64,000 nt of DNA, taken from Strongylocentrotus purpuratus (lineage: Eukaryota; Echinodermata; Echinoidea; Camarodonta; Strongylocentrotidae). Positions 10,601 to 21,962 of this stretch are shown one piece after another. Under the pieces are notes generated by a model. It searched no databases. It was given only the letters and a program-made list of their open reading frames with translations, and was not told where the DNA came from. Numbering within the stretch: the stretch's first letter is position 1; each line of letters starts with the position of its first letter. The stretch spans positions 8,556,429 to 8,620,428 of the forward strand of contig NW_022145613.1 in the NCBI RefSeq assembly GCF_000002235.5, read 5' to 3'. The position numbers and the translations under genes are program-made.

Positions 10601-13600
10601 TTTTAATGTTGGGTCATATGGGACAATGATCTAATTAAATTGTGGTCATGAGGTCAAGGGTCAAAGATCACAGAGGTCTTTATACATGAAAATAACTTGT
10701 TGCGATAACTTGAAAATGGTATGACATAGAAATTTTAAACATAGATTATGTATGGCACTGGGAGGCAGACTGATCTGATCAGATTTGGGGTCATTAGGTC
10801 GAAGGCCACGGAGGTCATTGTTTACATGAAAATGGCACATTCACACGATTACTCAAGTACAATTTGATATATCAACTTTAATCGGAGATCATGTATATAA
10901 ATGGAAGGCACATTTAAGGGAAGTAGGTTTTGGGGTCATTAGGTCAAAAGTCAAAGGTCATGTGGTCATTGTGTAAATGAAAATCGCTTGTTCTTGCGAT
11001 AACTCGAGAATGGTTTAACATATCAACTTAGAAGTGAGATTATGTATGCACATACAAAGGGCAATAATCTGATAAGAATGGGGGTCATGAGGTCACAGAT
11101 CAAAGGCAACAGAGATTGAATGCATGAAACTAGCCCCTGGTTCTTGGAATAACAGATAAACCATTTGACCTATAGTAGTATAGGAGAGGTCATTATTTGA
11201 CAATTTCTTCAATAAGGCATGTAACATACTTCTGATTGCACGCAGCAGTTGAGTATCCATCTAGTTGTACAAGATGTACTGCATAATGAAAGTAACTAAT
11301 AACTTGCTGCACAGCTGCAGAACAAATTTAAGAGAAAAACACAGATTTTTAAAAAGGTAAATTAAAGAACTGAGATAAAACATAAAAAATAGTGAGAGAG
11401 AAATGATAAACTCTTATAGATTAGTGAGAGTTGCACCTGTACTTCCTAATAAATTTCATGTGATTTGTGCAAAAAAAAAAGTATTTGCCCTATTTTAGAT
11501 GAATTTTTTTCAACCTGACAGGGTGAATTAACTTCCACTTCCTAACAAACATTTTTGTAAATGCATTATAACTTGGGTACAGTCAATAAAATTCTGGTTT
11601 GAGTGAAAATTGGTTTCATGTGATTATTTATTTTTATTATAATTATTATTATTGTTATTATTCATTTATTTATTTATTTATTTATTTCTCACCAGGAGCA
11701 GCCCCCGTCTCCATCTAGCAGCCCACTTGATACTTCTCACCAGGAGCAGCCCCCGTCTCCATCTAGCAGCCCGCTTGATACTTCTCACCACGAGCAGCCC
11801 CTGTCTCCATCTAGCAGCCCACTTGATACTTCTCACCAGGAGCAGCCCCTGTCTCCATCTAGCAGCCCACTCGATACTTCTCACCAGGAGCAGCCCCCGT
11901 CTCCATCAAGCAGCCCACTTGATACTTCTCACCAGGAGCAGCCCCCGTCTCCATCTAGCAGCCCGCTTGATACTTCTCACCAGGAGCAGCCCCCGTCTCC
12001 ATCTAGCAGCCCGCTTGATACTTCTCACCAGGAGCAGCCCCCGTCTCCATCTAGCAGCCCACTTGATACTTCTCACCAGGAGCAGCCCCCGTCTCCATCT
12101 AGCAGCCCACTTGATACTTCTCACCAGGAGCAGCCCCCGTCTCCATCTAGCAGCCCACTTGATACTTCTCACCAGGAGCAGCCCCCGTCTCCATCTAGCA
12201 GCCCACTTGATACTTCTCACCAGGAGCAGCCCCCGTCTCCATCTAGCAGCCCACTTGATACTTCTCACCAGGAGCAGCCCCCGTCTCCATCTAGCAGCCC
12301 GCTTGATACTTCTCACCAGGAGCAGCCCCCGTCTCCATCTAGCAGCCCGCTTGATACTTCTCACCAGGAGCAGCCCCCGTCTCCATCTAGCAGCCCGCTT
12401 GATACTTCTCACCAGGAGCAGCCCCCGTCTCCATCTAGCAGCCCGCTTGATACTTCTCACCAGGAGCAGCCCCCGTCTCCATCTAGCAGCCCGCTTGATA
12501 CTTCTCACCAGGAGCAGCCCCTGTCTCCATCTAGCAGCCCACTTGATACCTTGTCTCAAATTGTCCCTGAATCACATTACTTGCGGATGCCAAATGTCAG
12601 TGGAAAATCTGGACATAAAATAACAGCTCGGTTTTCAAAACTAGACTGTTTAAATGAAGTTGACAGCTTCTCTGATTCAAGTGATAATTCTGTTTTAGAC
12701 CCCACTTATGAATATGATCTTGAAAGTGAAAGTGAATCTCATGATTCTCTGCCTGAATGCATAGAAACTTCATCTGTCAATGAGGATGTGGCCTCTGGAG
12801 CCGAGTCCAATAAAGCTGAAAGTGTAATGTTTGAACTACCACAGAAGAAAGCCAAGAGAAATTACTCAAAGCCATCAAGAGTTTGCCCGTTCTGTCACAA
12901 GAGCTGTGGAGAGAAACTAACCAGACACATAACACAAGTGCACAAACATGAGAAAAGTGTGAAAGATGCTTTGAAGCTCCCAAAAAAGGAAAGAAATGTG
13001 GCCATGTCTGTATTCAAGAAACAGGGAATTCTCCATGCCAACCAAAATCAAATAAAAAAAAAGGACCCACAATACCAGAGAGAGCGAAAATGCAATACAA
13101 ATGATAAAATGACTATTTGTGGGTTATGCAAAGGTTTTTATTCAAAACCTTACTTCAAACGGCATAAGAGGTATTGCAGAGGTGATACCGCTGCAGAAGC
13201 TTGTGCAGTGCCAGTATCCTTACTGATGTCAAATGTCCAAGTCAATGAGGATGTCTCTGAATTCACCACTGAAATATTGTCAAAGTTTCGTGATGATGAG
13301 ATTGGTGAAGTCTGCAGAACTGATGAAGTCATTACCAACATAGGGCAACGATTGTGGAGTAAGGAAAGGAGCAAACGGGACAAAAGGTCCCAGGTTCGGA
13401 AATCTGTCATGGCTAGCATGCGCAGGCTAGCTTCACTATATGCATTATTCAAGCAGCAGCATGCAATCCATGGGAACTCAGTCCTTCAAAATGGAAATGC
13501 AGGAGACATGTTTGATAGGCTTCATTTTCATGCTCTAAGTGAAGCCATTACTGTGTACACTACTGGTGAAGAAAGTGGACAGTTAAAATCTGGTTTGAAA

Positions 13601-16600
13601 TCTGGACTCTACTACCTTCTGAAATTAGCATGCAAAGTCACAAAAGCTACATATCTGTCAACAGGAGATGACAGAGGTGCCGAAGAAATTGACAAGTTCA
13701 TCGCAGTCCTGGAACTGAATCACAGCTTTCTATTTGGAGATGCGACATATGCCATTAATAAGAATCGGCAAGTCAAGCTCAGAAAGCCGGATGCGTTGCC
13801 TCTTGAGGCTGACATGCAGAAGCTAAGGACATATTCTGTTGATGGAGTTCAGGAGATAGTCAGCGATGAATATCTTGTATGGGATATCCATAATTTCAAG
13901 AACCTACGAGACATGACTGTCTCCAGGCTAACATTGTTTAATGCTCGAAGAGGTGGGGAGCCGTGCAGGCTGAACCTGAGTGAATGGGAGGAGGCCAATG
14001 CAGATGTATGGATTGACAAGCAAAGAGCAGAGGACATAGATGATCCTCTAGAAAGGGACATGCTTCAAAATTTCAAAGTGGCGTATCAGACCGGGAAAGG
14101 AAACAATCACCTAGTTCCTGTTTTGTTTCCCAAAGATACAGTGGAAGCAATGCAACGTTTGTGCGACCCCGAAGTCAGGGAGATGGTTGGCATACCAAGT
14201 GATAACACATACGTCTTTGCATGCACACAGAAGTCGATGTCCCATGTCACAGGCTGGCATGCACTGAATAGCATATGCAAGGCAGCAGGCATCGTGAACA
14301 AGGCACAAATCAATGCCACTAAAAATAGACATAGAGTGAGCACAATGTACGCTGCCTTTGAGTTGCCCGAGGCCAAGAGAGCTTTGTTTTTCAAGCACAT
14401 GGGACACTCAGGAATGATAAATGAGAATATTTATCAAACTCCATTGGCCATCCAGGAAGTAACGCAAGTTGGAAGTATTCTTCAACACATAGATTCTGGT
14501 AAGAGCATTTACTACTCTTTTGCATTGGTTTGGTCTTTATTTTCAATTTCAATTACCCATACATAACTACTCATCAGGGTATTTTATAAAGGGGTACTTT
14601 TTTGTTATTTTTAAAACAGTTAGTTAAATAGATTTGTTGTACATACACAGTATATCCCCTTCAATAATACAAATGCAATCTATAAATCCACATAAACTTT
14701 ACATCGATAATACCAAGTCCCAGACTTTAAATAAGTCTCAGGACAACAAGACCTATCCAAATAGCCGATGTCTGAAAATGACCCTAGTTGGGGTTACAAA
14801 CAAAATAAAGATCATAATTTTCTTAATATGCTGTAGGTGTTGGAACAGGCAGTCATACATTGGCCAGCCAGCAGCCATCAGTGTCCAGCAGTAGGCAGCC
14901 ACTGGTATCCAGCAGTAGGCCACTACAGAGTCAGACAATGCAGACCCAGAAAAGTATGTACAATCTGATAAAATTTTCTGCTTTAACATTTTTAAAGATG
15001 CATAATAATTGCAGTGCAATTGTAGTTACTGTAGGCAACAGAATGTTCATGTTAGCCAGTGAAGATGGAAACAAAGTGACATACCAAAATACCTCACGTC
15101 TGCATGTATAATCTTCACAGAATACTTTTGAGTTAAATGTTTTTTTTTCCCCCAAAAGCAACAATACCAAATGCCATTTTTTTCTTTCATCTTAAAATGA
15201 TAATTGAGTTGCATTTTATACAGTAAGGTTCATTATATTTTTCAGGCCAACGAAGAAGATGTGTGCCTTTTGTTGAGAGTCAGAGTGACAGTGATGACCC
15301 AAGTGAATCCGGCTATGCCGAGGAAGGAATGTACAGACTAGGCCTGCACATATATATAAATCAGTCATATGTTTGTGTCGAAAGGTCCTGAAGCTTTGTT
15401 TTCAAGTACATCTACATTGGAGACTGAGGCATACTAAATGAAATTAATTAACAAGCATTGAATCATGCCCAGAGCACTTCATATGTGTAAAATGCATGAT
15501 CTCAGACTTTAAATAAGGCTAAAAATAACTAGCCTTTTTAATTCTTATATTTCTATAAAAAAATAAAAAAAATCTTGACATGCTGTAGGTGTTGGAACAG
15601 GCAGTCATACATTGGCCAGCCAGCAGCCATCAGTGTCCAGCAGTAGGCAGCCACTGGTATCCAGCAGAAGGCCACTACAGAGTCTGACACTTAACACCAA
15701 GAGAAGTATGTAAATTCAATTGAATTTTTAAAGTTTATTAGATAAGCGTAATAACAATGTTTATGCTTGCTATAGGCATTATGCAGAATGAGGACATGGT
15801 TACTCGTGTTGAAGAAAATAAATCCTCATGCCATAATAGTCCACCTTATAGAATGCTTTCAAGTTTAGTTATCTCTACTTCTCTAAAGCAATATCAAGGC
15901 TGTAATTTTCATTTTTCTTTGAATAGCCTTTTACCAGACAATGTTCTTTGCATTTTCCAGGCCGACGCAGAAGACCAGTGCCTTTTGTTGAGGAAAGTGA
16001 GAGTGACTGTGAAAACGCAAGTGAATCAGCTAATGCCAAGAAAGGTATGGATCTATTCTGCTAGTGTGAGTGATATAATCACATGACACTGTGATTAAAG
16101 GGACTGTACATTACTGGTTGAAGTGGGGATACATGTATTGAACATTCCTAAGTGAGATAAATACAAAAATAAATCTACAAAATAACCACTTATAAAGTAA
16201 ACAATATTGCTTTCCTCATTAGTTATTTAAATTACACTACTTAATGGACTGTCAAACATACACATTTTCAGTTATTACTAGAGAAAATGGGTCGGCAAAT
16301 CTTCGATATTTTCTCCGAGAAATAATATTTCTCGGATCCCGTCTCGGAATCGGCTCGGAAGCGATTACCGCCGAGCTCTCGGATCAGATCCGGATCGGAT
16401 AACAGCATTAGTTTTGGACAGTCATTTTTTTATTCATGTAAGCTCCATCCTTTAGTGAATAAACTATGTTAAGGGTGTCAGCTACATATTTGCACACACT
16501 GAAACAGCAGCCATCTGTGTAAAACAGACATATCCCATGCATTGCTTTGATGACTTCTTTAAAAAGCTAACACTCACTTTGCATTTCATATTTGCTTGAA

Positions 16601-18226
16601 AAGTACAATTTCCTCAAGCAAAGGCAAATTTAGGGCTGTTCAAATTTTCTAGTTGTATGTACCTTTATATCCACTCGCTGCCAGTGTGTATTTGTTATGA
16701 CTTTGGATTACTTTTATTGCAGCCCGCAACTACACAAGATGGAACAAAGCTCATTCAGAATTGGTTGCCAAGCATTTCAGTGACATCATTAAAGGAAAAT
16801 CTTCAAGATCTATCCCAGGTTAGTTCGCCTTGTATTGTTTATAGAAGTGGCTTTGTGTGTGACAAAAATCAACGAAACAGACTTTGTCAGCTCAGTATAT
16901 CTACAAAGCTGTGCTTAGGAGGGACTCGGAATACACTTTTTATGCCTCCGTCCGTCCGTACGTCGCGTTATCTGAAGAACCGATTGATGGATTCCTACCA
17001 AACTTTGGTCATGTATGTATCTTGCAGGGCCGATGAACTGATTAGATTTTGGGGTCACGAGGTCAAAGGTCAAAGGTCACAGGGCTCATTATGTATGCAA
17101 AAACAGCTCGTGATCGCGTTATCTCAAGAACCAATTGATGGATTCCTGCCAAACTGTGGTCATGTATGTATCTTGCAGAGCCGATGAACTGATCAGATTT
17201 GGGGTCACAAGGTCAAAGGTCACAGGGCTCATTATGTATGCAAAAACAGCTCGTGATCGCGGTATCTCAAGAACCGATCGATGGATTCCTGCCAAACTTT
17301 GGTCATGTATGTATCTTGCAGAGCCGATGAACTGATTAGATTTGGGGGTCACGAGGTCAAAGGTCAAAGGTCACAGGGCTCATTATGTATGCAAAAACAG
17401 CTCGTGATCGCGTTATCTCAGGAACCAATTGTTGGATTCCTGCCAAACTTAGGTCATGTATGTTTCTCGCAGAGCCGATGAACTGATTAGATTTTGGGGT
17501 CATGAGGTCAAGGTCAAAGGTCATGGGGCTCATTATGTATGCAAATAGCTTGTGATCGCATTATCATTTGAACAGATTGATGGATTCCTGCCAAACTTAG
17601 ATCATGTATGTATCTTGCTTATCTTCCAATGAACTGAGTAGATTCTTGGGTCATGAGATCAAAGATCAAAGGGTCATATATGTATATGAGAAATTGGTTG
17701 TAATCACAATATTCTGAGAACCTGTTAATGGATTACAAGAAAATTGAATTTGAAAAATTTCTTCTGTTTTGGTTTGTAAACTTGCTCTATGACGGAGGCA
17801 TCTTTCTCGACTGCGCGCAGTCGAAGTTCCATCTAGTTCCTACATGGGGGAGAGGGGGAGGGGCACGTGGGGCAAAAATAACATGTTTCTTTTGGGGGGG
17901 GGGGGCATCTGGTTGGATCACACATCCCAAGTTAAATGGGAATGTAGTGTTTTCACATGCCATTCTTGGTGTATTAATGATTGATTAGATTAGATTTACC
18001 ATTTTTAAATTGAATGAATGCAATCTTCTATCAATATGATCAATAAGAGTGCATCTCAAAATTTGTATCTGTTTTATCAAATTACTATGTAGGGAAAAAA
18101 GAAGTTGAGACGTTTCTGAAAGAGTACCAGCTGAGGTTCACTTGGCAGGCAGTCCGCAACAAAGTAATGAACGAGCGGGTGAAATGGGCGTGCATTCTGG
18201 GGAAAAGAGCCGCAAGCTTTCAGTGA
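7630..18226 (+). CDS. Gene 1: SET methyltransferase - zinc finger - tyrosine recombinase fusion protein
   Basis: Predicted exons: 7630-7738, 9426-9585, 10175-10385, 11696-14498, 14837-14953, 15589-15705, 15961-16044, 16723-16818, 18093-18226. All junctions are GT-AG and phase-compatible, giving about 1276 aa. Residues about 25-160 form a KMT5A/SET8-like SET domain (RGVVTTEEFDNGDF; a CYDAT start; GRLVNHGEPHERNC; ELLYDYG). Residues about 161-445 are the EQPPSPSSSPLDT repeat. Two zinc fingers follow (CPFC...H-x4-H near 557; CGLC...H-x3-C near 635). The recombinase domain has a helical segment (RLWSKERSK, MRRLASLY) and ARRGGEP (R about 911), NRHRVST (about 1039), HMGHS (about 1064) and NIYQ (Y about 1073). 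Ser-rich exons follow, then RNYTRWNKAHSELVAKHF and a basic tail ending in TGA. A nuclear chromatin or DNA-binding role is inferred. The 5' end is uncertain: the exon may begin at 7625 and an upstream exon may be missing. Confidence 0.85.
8480..9210. repeat. Intronic repeat with TGACCTTTGACC motifs
   Basis: Two related blocks (about 8500-8690 and 8690-8850) share TTTGACCCTGGGTG, a GGTACCTTTGG(A/G)CCAAGTATGATC segment and the phrase TTCTTGAGT. Direct repeats of TGACCT or TGACCC spaced by one base occur near 8534. The block ends near 9210 in a CCTCCGGCAC...GTGCGGAGGC stem typical of this repeat class. It lies inside gene 1's first intron. Confidence 0.7.
10480..11200 (+). repeat. Intronic AGGTCA-rich tandem repeat
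   Basis: Degenerate units of about 120-150 bp repeat the theme 'GATAACT..AGAA(T/C)GGT..GGGGTCAT(G/T)AGGTCA'. The block opens with GGTGATGCCGGAGGCATTATG, cut here as GATGCCGGAGGCATTATG. It is related to the arrays at 8.5 and 17 kb and lies in the intron between the last SET exon and the repeat exon of gene 1. Confidence 0.7.
11696..12550 (+). repeat. 48-bp coding minisatellite in gene 1, 17.8 copies
   Basis: Seventeen full 48-bp units and one 39-bp partial unit run without indels from the splice acceptor at 11695. In gene 1's frame each encodes 16 residues, HQEQPPSPSSSPLDTS, with few variants (CCG/CTG, CCA/CCG, one CAC-CAC). Near-identity of units implies very recent expansion or homogenisation. 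The unit supplies Ser-Pro sites that could be phosphorylated by proline-directed kinases (inference). Long open frames in the other two readings (11652-12623 + and 11906-12559 -) are products of the 3-divisible period. Confidence 0.95.
14707..15059 (+). repeat. 353-bp direct repeat, downstream copy (functional exon context)
   Basis: This is the partner of 7026-7378. It contains the 117-bp phase-1/phase-1 exon at 14837-14953, which continues gene 1's frame from the donor at 14498. A third, more diverged copy of the exon is at 15589-15705, where similarity is largely limited to the exon and its acceptor. Confidence 0.9.
15246..15326 (+). pseudogene. Duplicate gene-1 exon with a lost splice donor
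   Basis: After a TTTTCAG acceptor this 81-bp block reads QRRRCVPFVESQSDSDDPSE in the phase expected after exon 14837-14953. It is the counterpart of the 84-bp exon 15961-16044 (RRRRPVPFVEESESDCENAS). The functional copy ends AAAG/GTATGG, whereas this one ends GAAG/GAATGT, so the obligatory GT is absent. Skipping it keeps the frame (14953 joins 15589 in phase 1), so the loss is tolerable. The exon pair was therefore duplicated in tandem and one member decayed. Confidence 0.65.
16900..17720 (+). repeat. 148-bp tandem array with DR1-type AGGTCA sites
   Basis: Five units, recognised by TTGATGGATTCCTGCCAAAC at about 16982, 17132, 17276, 17427 and 17575, each carry AGGTCA half-sites. Units at 17060-17079 and 17354-17373 have three half-sites spaced by a single A, the geometry of a DR1 nuclear-receptor element. 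17210-17222 has two, and 17505-17523 has three with the first pair abutting. The array lies in gene 1's last intron. Confidence 0.85.
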
Positions 18227-18566
18227 AGACTGGTACAAGCTGCTCGATGCTTTGCTGTAGCAAGAGTGAATAAGACGCAACTGTCTAATATCATATATGA
18301 GTGTCCATGGAGCTTGCTTTATTGAGCAGCACAATGATGGTGACTGATTTTCTTTGACTTATGGGATGTGAATCACATGCTGTTTTCACTGGAGTGTTCT
18401 GTTTTTTCATCGACTGGGACGAATACTTGACATAAAACTTTGGCTGATACAGCTAATTAGTACACGTAATTCTATGGAGATAAATCTCTAACGTTTTTTC
18501 CTTCGAGTTGTCTTAATATTCGAGTTACACAAGATCAGCATGTGCGGTTTCTACTGTATTTCATTC

Positions 18567-18572
18567 AATAAA
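18567..18572 (+). terminator. Polyadenylation signal of gene 1 (AATAAA)
   Basis: AATAAA lies 341 bases after the gene 1 stop codon, followed by T/G-rich sequence. It is the first canonical signal in the presumed 3' UTR. Confidence 0.5.
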
Positions 18573-18649
18573 GTTTGTATTCTTGGACTCACCAAACATT
18601 GTAGTGTTGTACATGTATAATTTATTATTCCTCAATATTTTGAGCTTCA

Positions 18650-20470
18650 GTATTTTAGGTGTCATAAAATGACACTTATACCTGGTTTTGTTTCAAATGT
18701 TTCTCTGATGCTTAGATTTTGTTTTGTTTTTAAATATTTGAAGAAATTGTAGTGTAATAGAACTTCTTGAGCCTTATTATATCAAGTTGTAAGAATGTCA
18801 GTTTATCTCTCTTTTTCCTATTCCTGGTTGCTTTTGGACTATTCAGAACTCTGGGAGCACTGCCATTACAATGTGAACACTATGCTGTTACAGAAAAGCA
18901 TGTAAAAAGTATTGTTTTTCACAGGATGATGATGTATGTGTTTACCATGAAAAGGTTATCAAAATTGCAATTATCAGGTAAAAGTCTATACTTTTACAAT
19001 ATCTTTACTTTCTTAGGGTGGGAAAAATTTGCCAAATAACATGTTTAGGGTATCCTGAGACCGAAGTATAATTACTTATTAATGGTCTTTTTTGAAATTT
19101 CATGTGGTGGTCTTCACTTTATTTTATGACAGTGTCTCATAAAATGAAACTTGCATGTATACTTGGTTTTGTTTCAAATATTTCTCTGAAGTTTACATCA
19201 GAATATATTATGTAAATGATAATTATAATACCAATAATAATAGATAAAAAGAAACAAAATTGTAGTAGGGCCCCCTAAAAAATGTTACCCCCACAGGGCC
19301 CTTATGGGTGCGTCGTGTGTCGTCCATTGTGCGTAAACTTTGTACATTTTAATCTTCTTATCCAGAACCAATGATAGGATTCCAATCAAACTTGACAGGA
19401 ATCATCCTCAGGGGTATAGGAACCAAAGTTGCTAAAATGGTGGGCATGGCCCCTAGGGGGCCCTGGGGGATGACGCCAAATGTAAAAAATATGTTAATTG
19501 TAAACATCTTCTTCTTAAGATCCAGAACTATGGTGTAAAGATACCTCTATTGATACAGAATGAAAGTTGTTCATGACATTTCTTTGGATAGCCCCTGAGG
19601 GGGTCCTGTGGGGATAACATGTTGGGGGGAACTACCAGGTGAAATGAGCATTTTTTCTACTTCTTTTAAATAAATGATTATATTTCATCCAAATGTGGTT
19701 GAAATCATTCTAAAGTGTAGGGGATCCATAGTTGCTTATAAATTACAATTCAGCCCCAGGGGCCCAGTTGAAGGTCCCCAAGAGTAATAAATTATGTAAA
19801 TGCCAAACATCTACTCTAGATCCAGAAGTAAGCCATACCTGGTATTATGCTTACAGATGCCTCAATTTATGAAGAATACACATTGTTCATGACATTTATG
19901 TGGGTGGCCCCTGAGGGGCCAAGTGGGGGTAACTTGGGGGGGGGGGTGGCCTCCAGGAGAAACGAACATTTTCATATCTCCTGTGGGTGCCAGAGAGAAC
20001 ATGCGCCAGATGTGAATTGATCGACCTCGGGTGAACGTTGTGCCCCCCTAGGGCTCTTGTTTGTTTCAGATGCTTCTCTGTTAATGAGATTTTTTATTCT
20101 CTCTTACAATCTATTGTAAAAAGTTGCAATGTTATAAAACTTCTTTGTGTGTTAAGTTGAAATGGCATTTATATCAAGTTGTTAGAATGTTTCTCATGTT
20201 TGTAAATATGGAAATCCTGTTAATTCTGGTTGATGTTTGAGGATTCAGAAGCCCAGATGCACTGCCATTCACGATGTGGACAGTGCTGGTGTTTTTTTTC
20301 AAAGAAGGATGATGTATATGTTTATGTGAAAAGTTTATCAAAATTTGCAAATATCAAAGTAAAAGGCTATACAGTACAATGTACTTTAAAATTAGCGCTA
20401 TCTTTTGAGGGTTGGAAAACCTGATCAAATAATATGTCATTAGAGTTTCCTTAGACTAAAGTACATGTAT
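18650..20470 (+). repeat. Two diverged copies of a 400-bp segment flanking a GGGGCCC-rich element
   Basis: About 18690-19060 and about 20070-20450 align over shared landmarks (ATATCAAGTTGT, GCACTGCCATT, GGATGATGTAT, AAAAGTTTATCAAAA) but with many differences. Between them, about 19262-20062 is a repeat of roughly 200-bp degenerate units featuring GGCCCCTGAGGGG, CATCTTCTT and 'CAGAACTA' phrases, starting at AGGGCCCCCTA and ending CCCCCCTAGGGCTC. The simplest reading is an element inserted into, or brought along with, an old tandem duplication. No gene seen. Confidence 0.6.
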
Positions 20471-20999
20471 AATTTATTATTCACAGTCCATTTTGAATTA
20501 AGAAAGTGTGATGAGGCATTAGAAAATATGCATAAGGTATTTCATGAACGCAGGATATAATTCTGAAATTTCAGTCATTAGTACAGAATAAAGAACGGCC
20601 ATTCCGACAATTTAACACCTTCTAAAATTCTGTTTTATCTGAAATTTAGGTCATTTGTTTTAACATAACATTCATATAGAAGTTTTAAATGTACAGGGGT
20701 CTCCTACACACCAGGAATCTCCTTGTTCCTATTGTATTATAGGAAAAGCTGAGCCGTACAAACATTTCGATGTTGTTATTGTATCTGTAACTTTTTAGTA
20801 AGATTATCTTAAGGGCATTTTCCATACATACTGGAAAGAAAATATTCAAAATAATTTGCAGAAAAGGTGGAAATATTGAATATTTGTAGAGCTGCACTAT
20901 GCACATCACAAACCCTGTGTTGTTACTGCATTAAATTTAAAGATATACACAAATGTTTCACATCTTATGATTTAAAAGATATCCTTAGTAACATAAATA

Positions 21000-21169
21000 C
21001 AGGGAAACCCCATTATAACGAGGTAGTCAGGACTATCAAATTTACCTCGTTATAAACGGCCAAATTCACAATTAACATTTAAATGAATAAGTGAATCGGG
21101 GTCAAAAGATTAGCCTCGTTATAACTGGTACCTCGTTATAAGTGAGCTCGTTATAACCGGGTTTCCCTG
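21000..21169. mobile_element. pogo-like MITE with TA target duplication
   Basis: Terminal inverted repeats CAGGGAAACC...GGTTTCCCTG bound 170 bp and are flanked by TA on both sides. Internal CCTCGTTATAA motifs repeat in both orientations. CAG...CTG termini with a TA duplication fit the pogo/Tigger branch of Tc1/mariner (family knowledge). It is too short to encode a transposase. Confidence 0.8.
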
Positions 21170-21309
21170 TACAATTTACCAACACCTTTTGGTTGAACCA
21201 TGTTTGAGAAAGTTTGTGGCCAAAATCTTGTCATTTTTTTTTGTCCGTTTCTCATGAGCTTGTTTGATTGTGTGAATTATGTTTGTTTTGTTTTTCTAGT
21301 GGAGTATAC

Positions 21310-21780
21310 AGGGGCGGCGGAACCAGGGCGGGGGGGGGGGGGGGGGGGGGGGGGGGTAGGGGGGGTAGGGGGATACCCCCCTTCCAACTCTCCCCCTGTA
21401 GTACATTTGATTATCTGGAAAGACAAAAACGTAGATAGCGGGGTGGGGTCGGGTTTATTACTGTATGCACCGGATTACGTAATTCTGATCCCTAAATTTG
21501 AAAAATCTCCCTGCTGTGGGAGGGGGGACACGCCCTCCCCCTGTAATACATTTGATTATCTGGAAAGACAAAAACATAGATAGCGGGTTGGGGCTGGTTT
21601 TGAAAACCTTATTACTTTATACACCAGATTACGTAATTCTGATCCACAAAATTGAAAAATCTCCCTGCCGTTTGAAGGAGACACCCCCGCCCCCCACGCT
21701 CGGTCGCTCCGCTCCCTCACGAAGTGCCCTTTTTAACATAATAGTGTCCCTTGGGGCCTTTGCCCCTCCCCCCCCCCACA
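21310..21780 (+). repeat. G/C-tract element with an internal 150-bp duplication
   Basis: The block opens with GGGGCGGCGGAACCAG and a long G run. It holds two copies (about 21400-21540 and 21550-21690) of a segment marked by ACATTTGATTATCTGGAAAG and ATTACGTAATTCTGATCC, and closes with a C run near 21770. Short frames are artefacts of G runs. Confidence 0.7.
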
Positions 21781-21962
21781 AAAAATAAATGAATAAAAAT
21801 AGTAATAAAATAAAATAAAAATAGGTTCCGTCGCCCTTGGGAGTATATAACGCTACTAAATGAAATATATAGCATCAATGCATCATCATTTAGAAGCAGA
21901 GAAGCTGCGTCAAGAAATACGGAAGATAAATGCACAAAAAATTCAAAATTGCCATTCAATGA

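Noticed and set aside
11652-12623. Long open frames in the other readings of the 48-bp array (323 aa on +, 217 aa on -)
   Set aside because: A repeat with a period divisible by three stays open in every frame that lacks a stop in one unit. Only the reading that continues into the zinc-finger/recombinase frame and joins the splice phases is supported.
7026-15059. Long terminal repeats of a retroelement around gene 1
   Set aside because: The repeats contain a normal exon of gene 1 with splice sites, and no retroelement genes lie between them. There is no TG...CA structure at the ends.
16657-17187. 176-aa frame running from the gene 1 exon into the DR1 array
   Set aside because: It uses a different frame from the spliced gene and reads into repeats; the exon 16723-16818 in phase 1 matches the gene 2 exon instead.
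21200-21583. Gly-rich 127-aa protein
   Set aside because: The frame runs through a long G tract inside a repeat element; Gly codons are an artefact.
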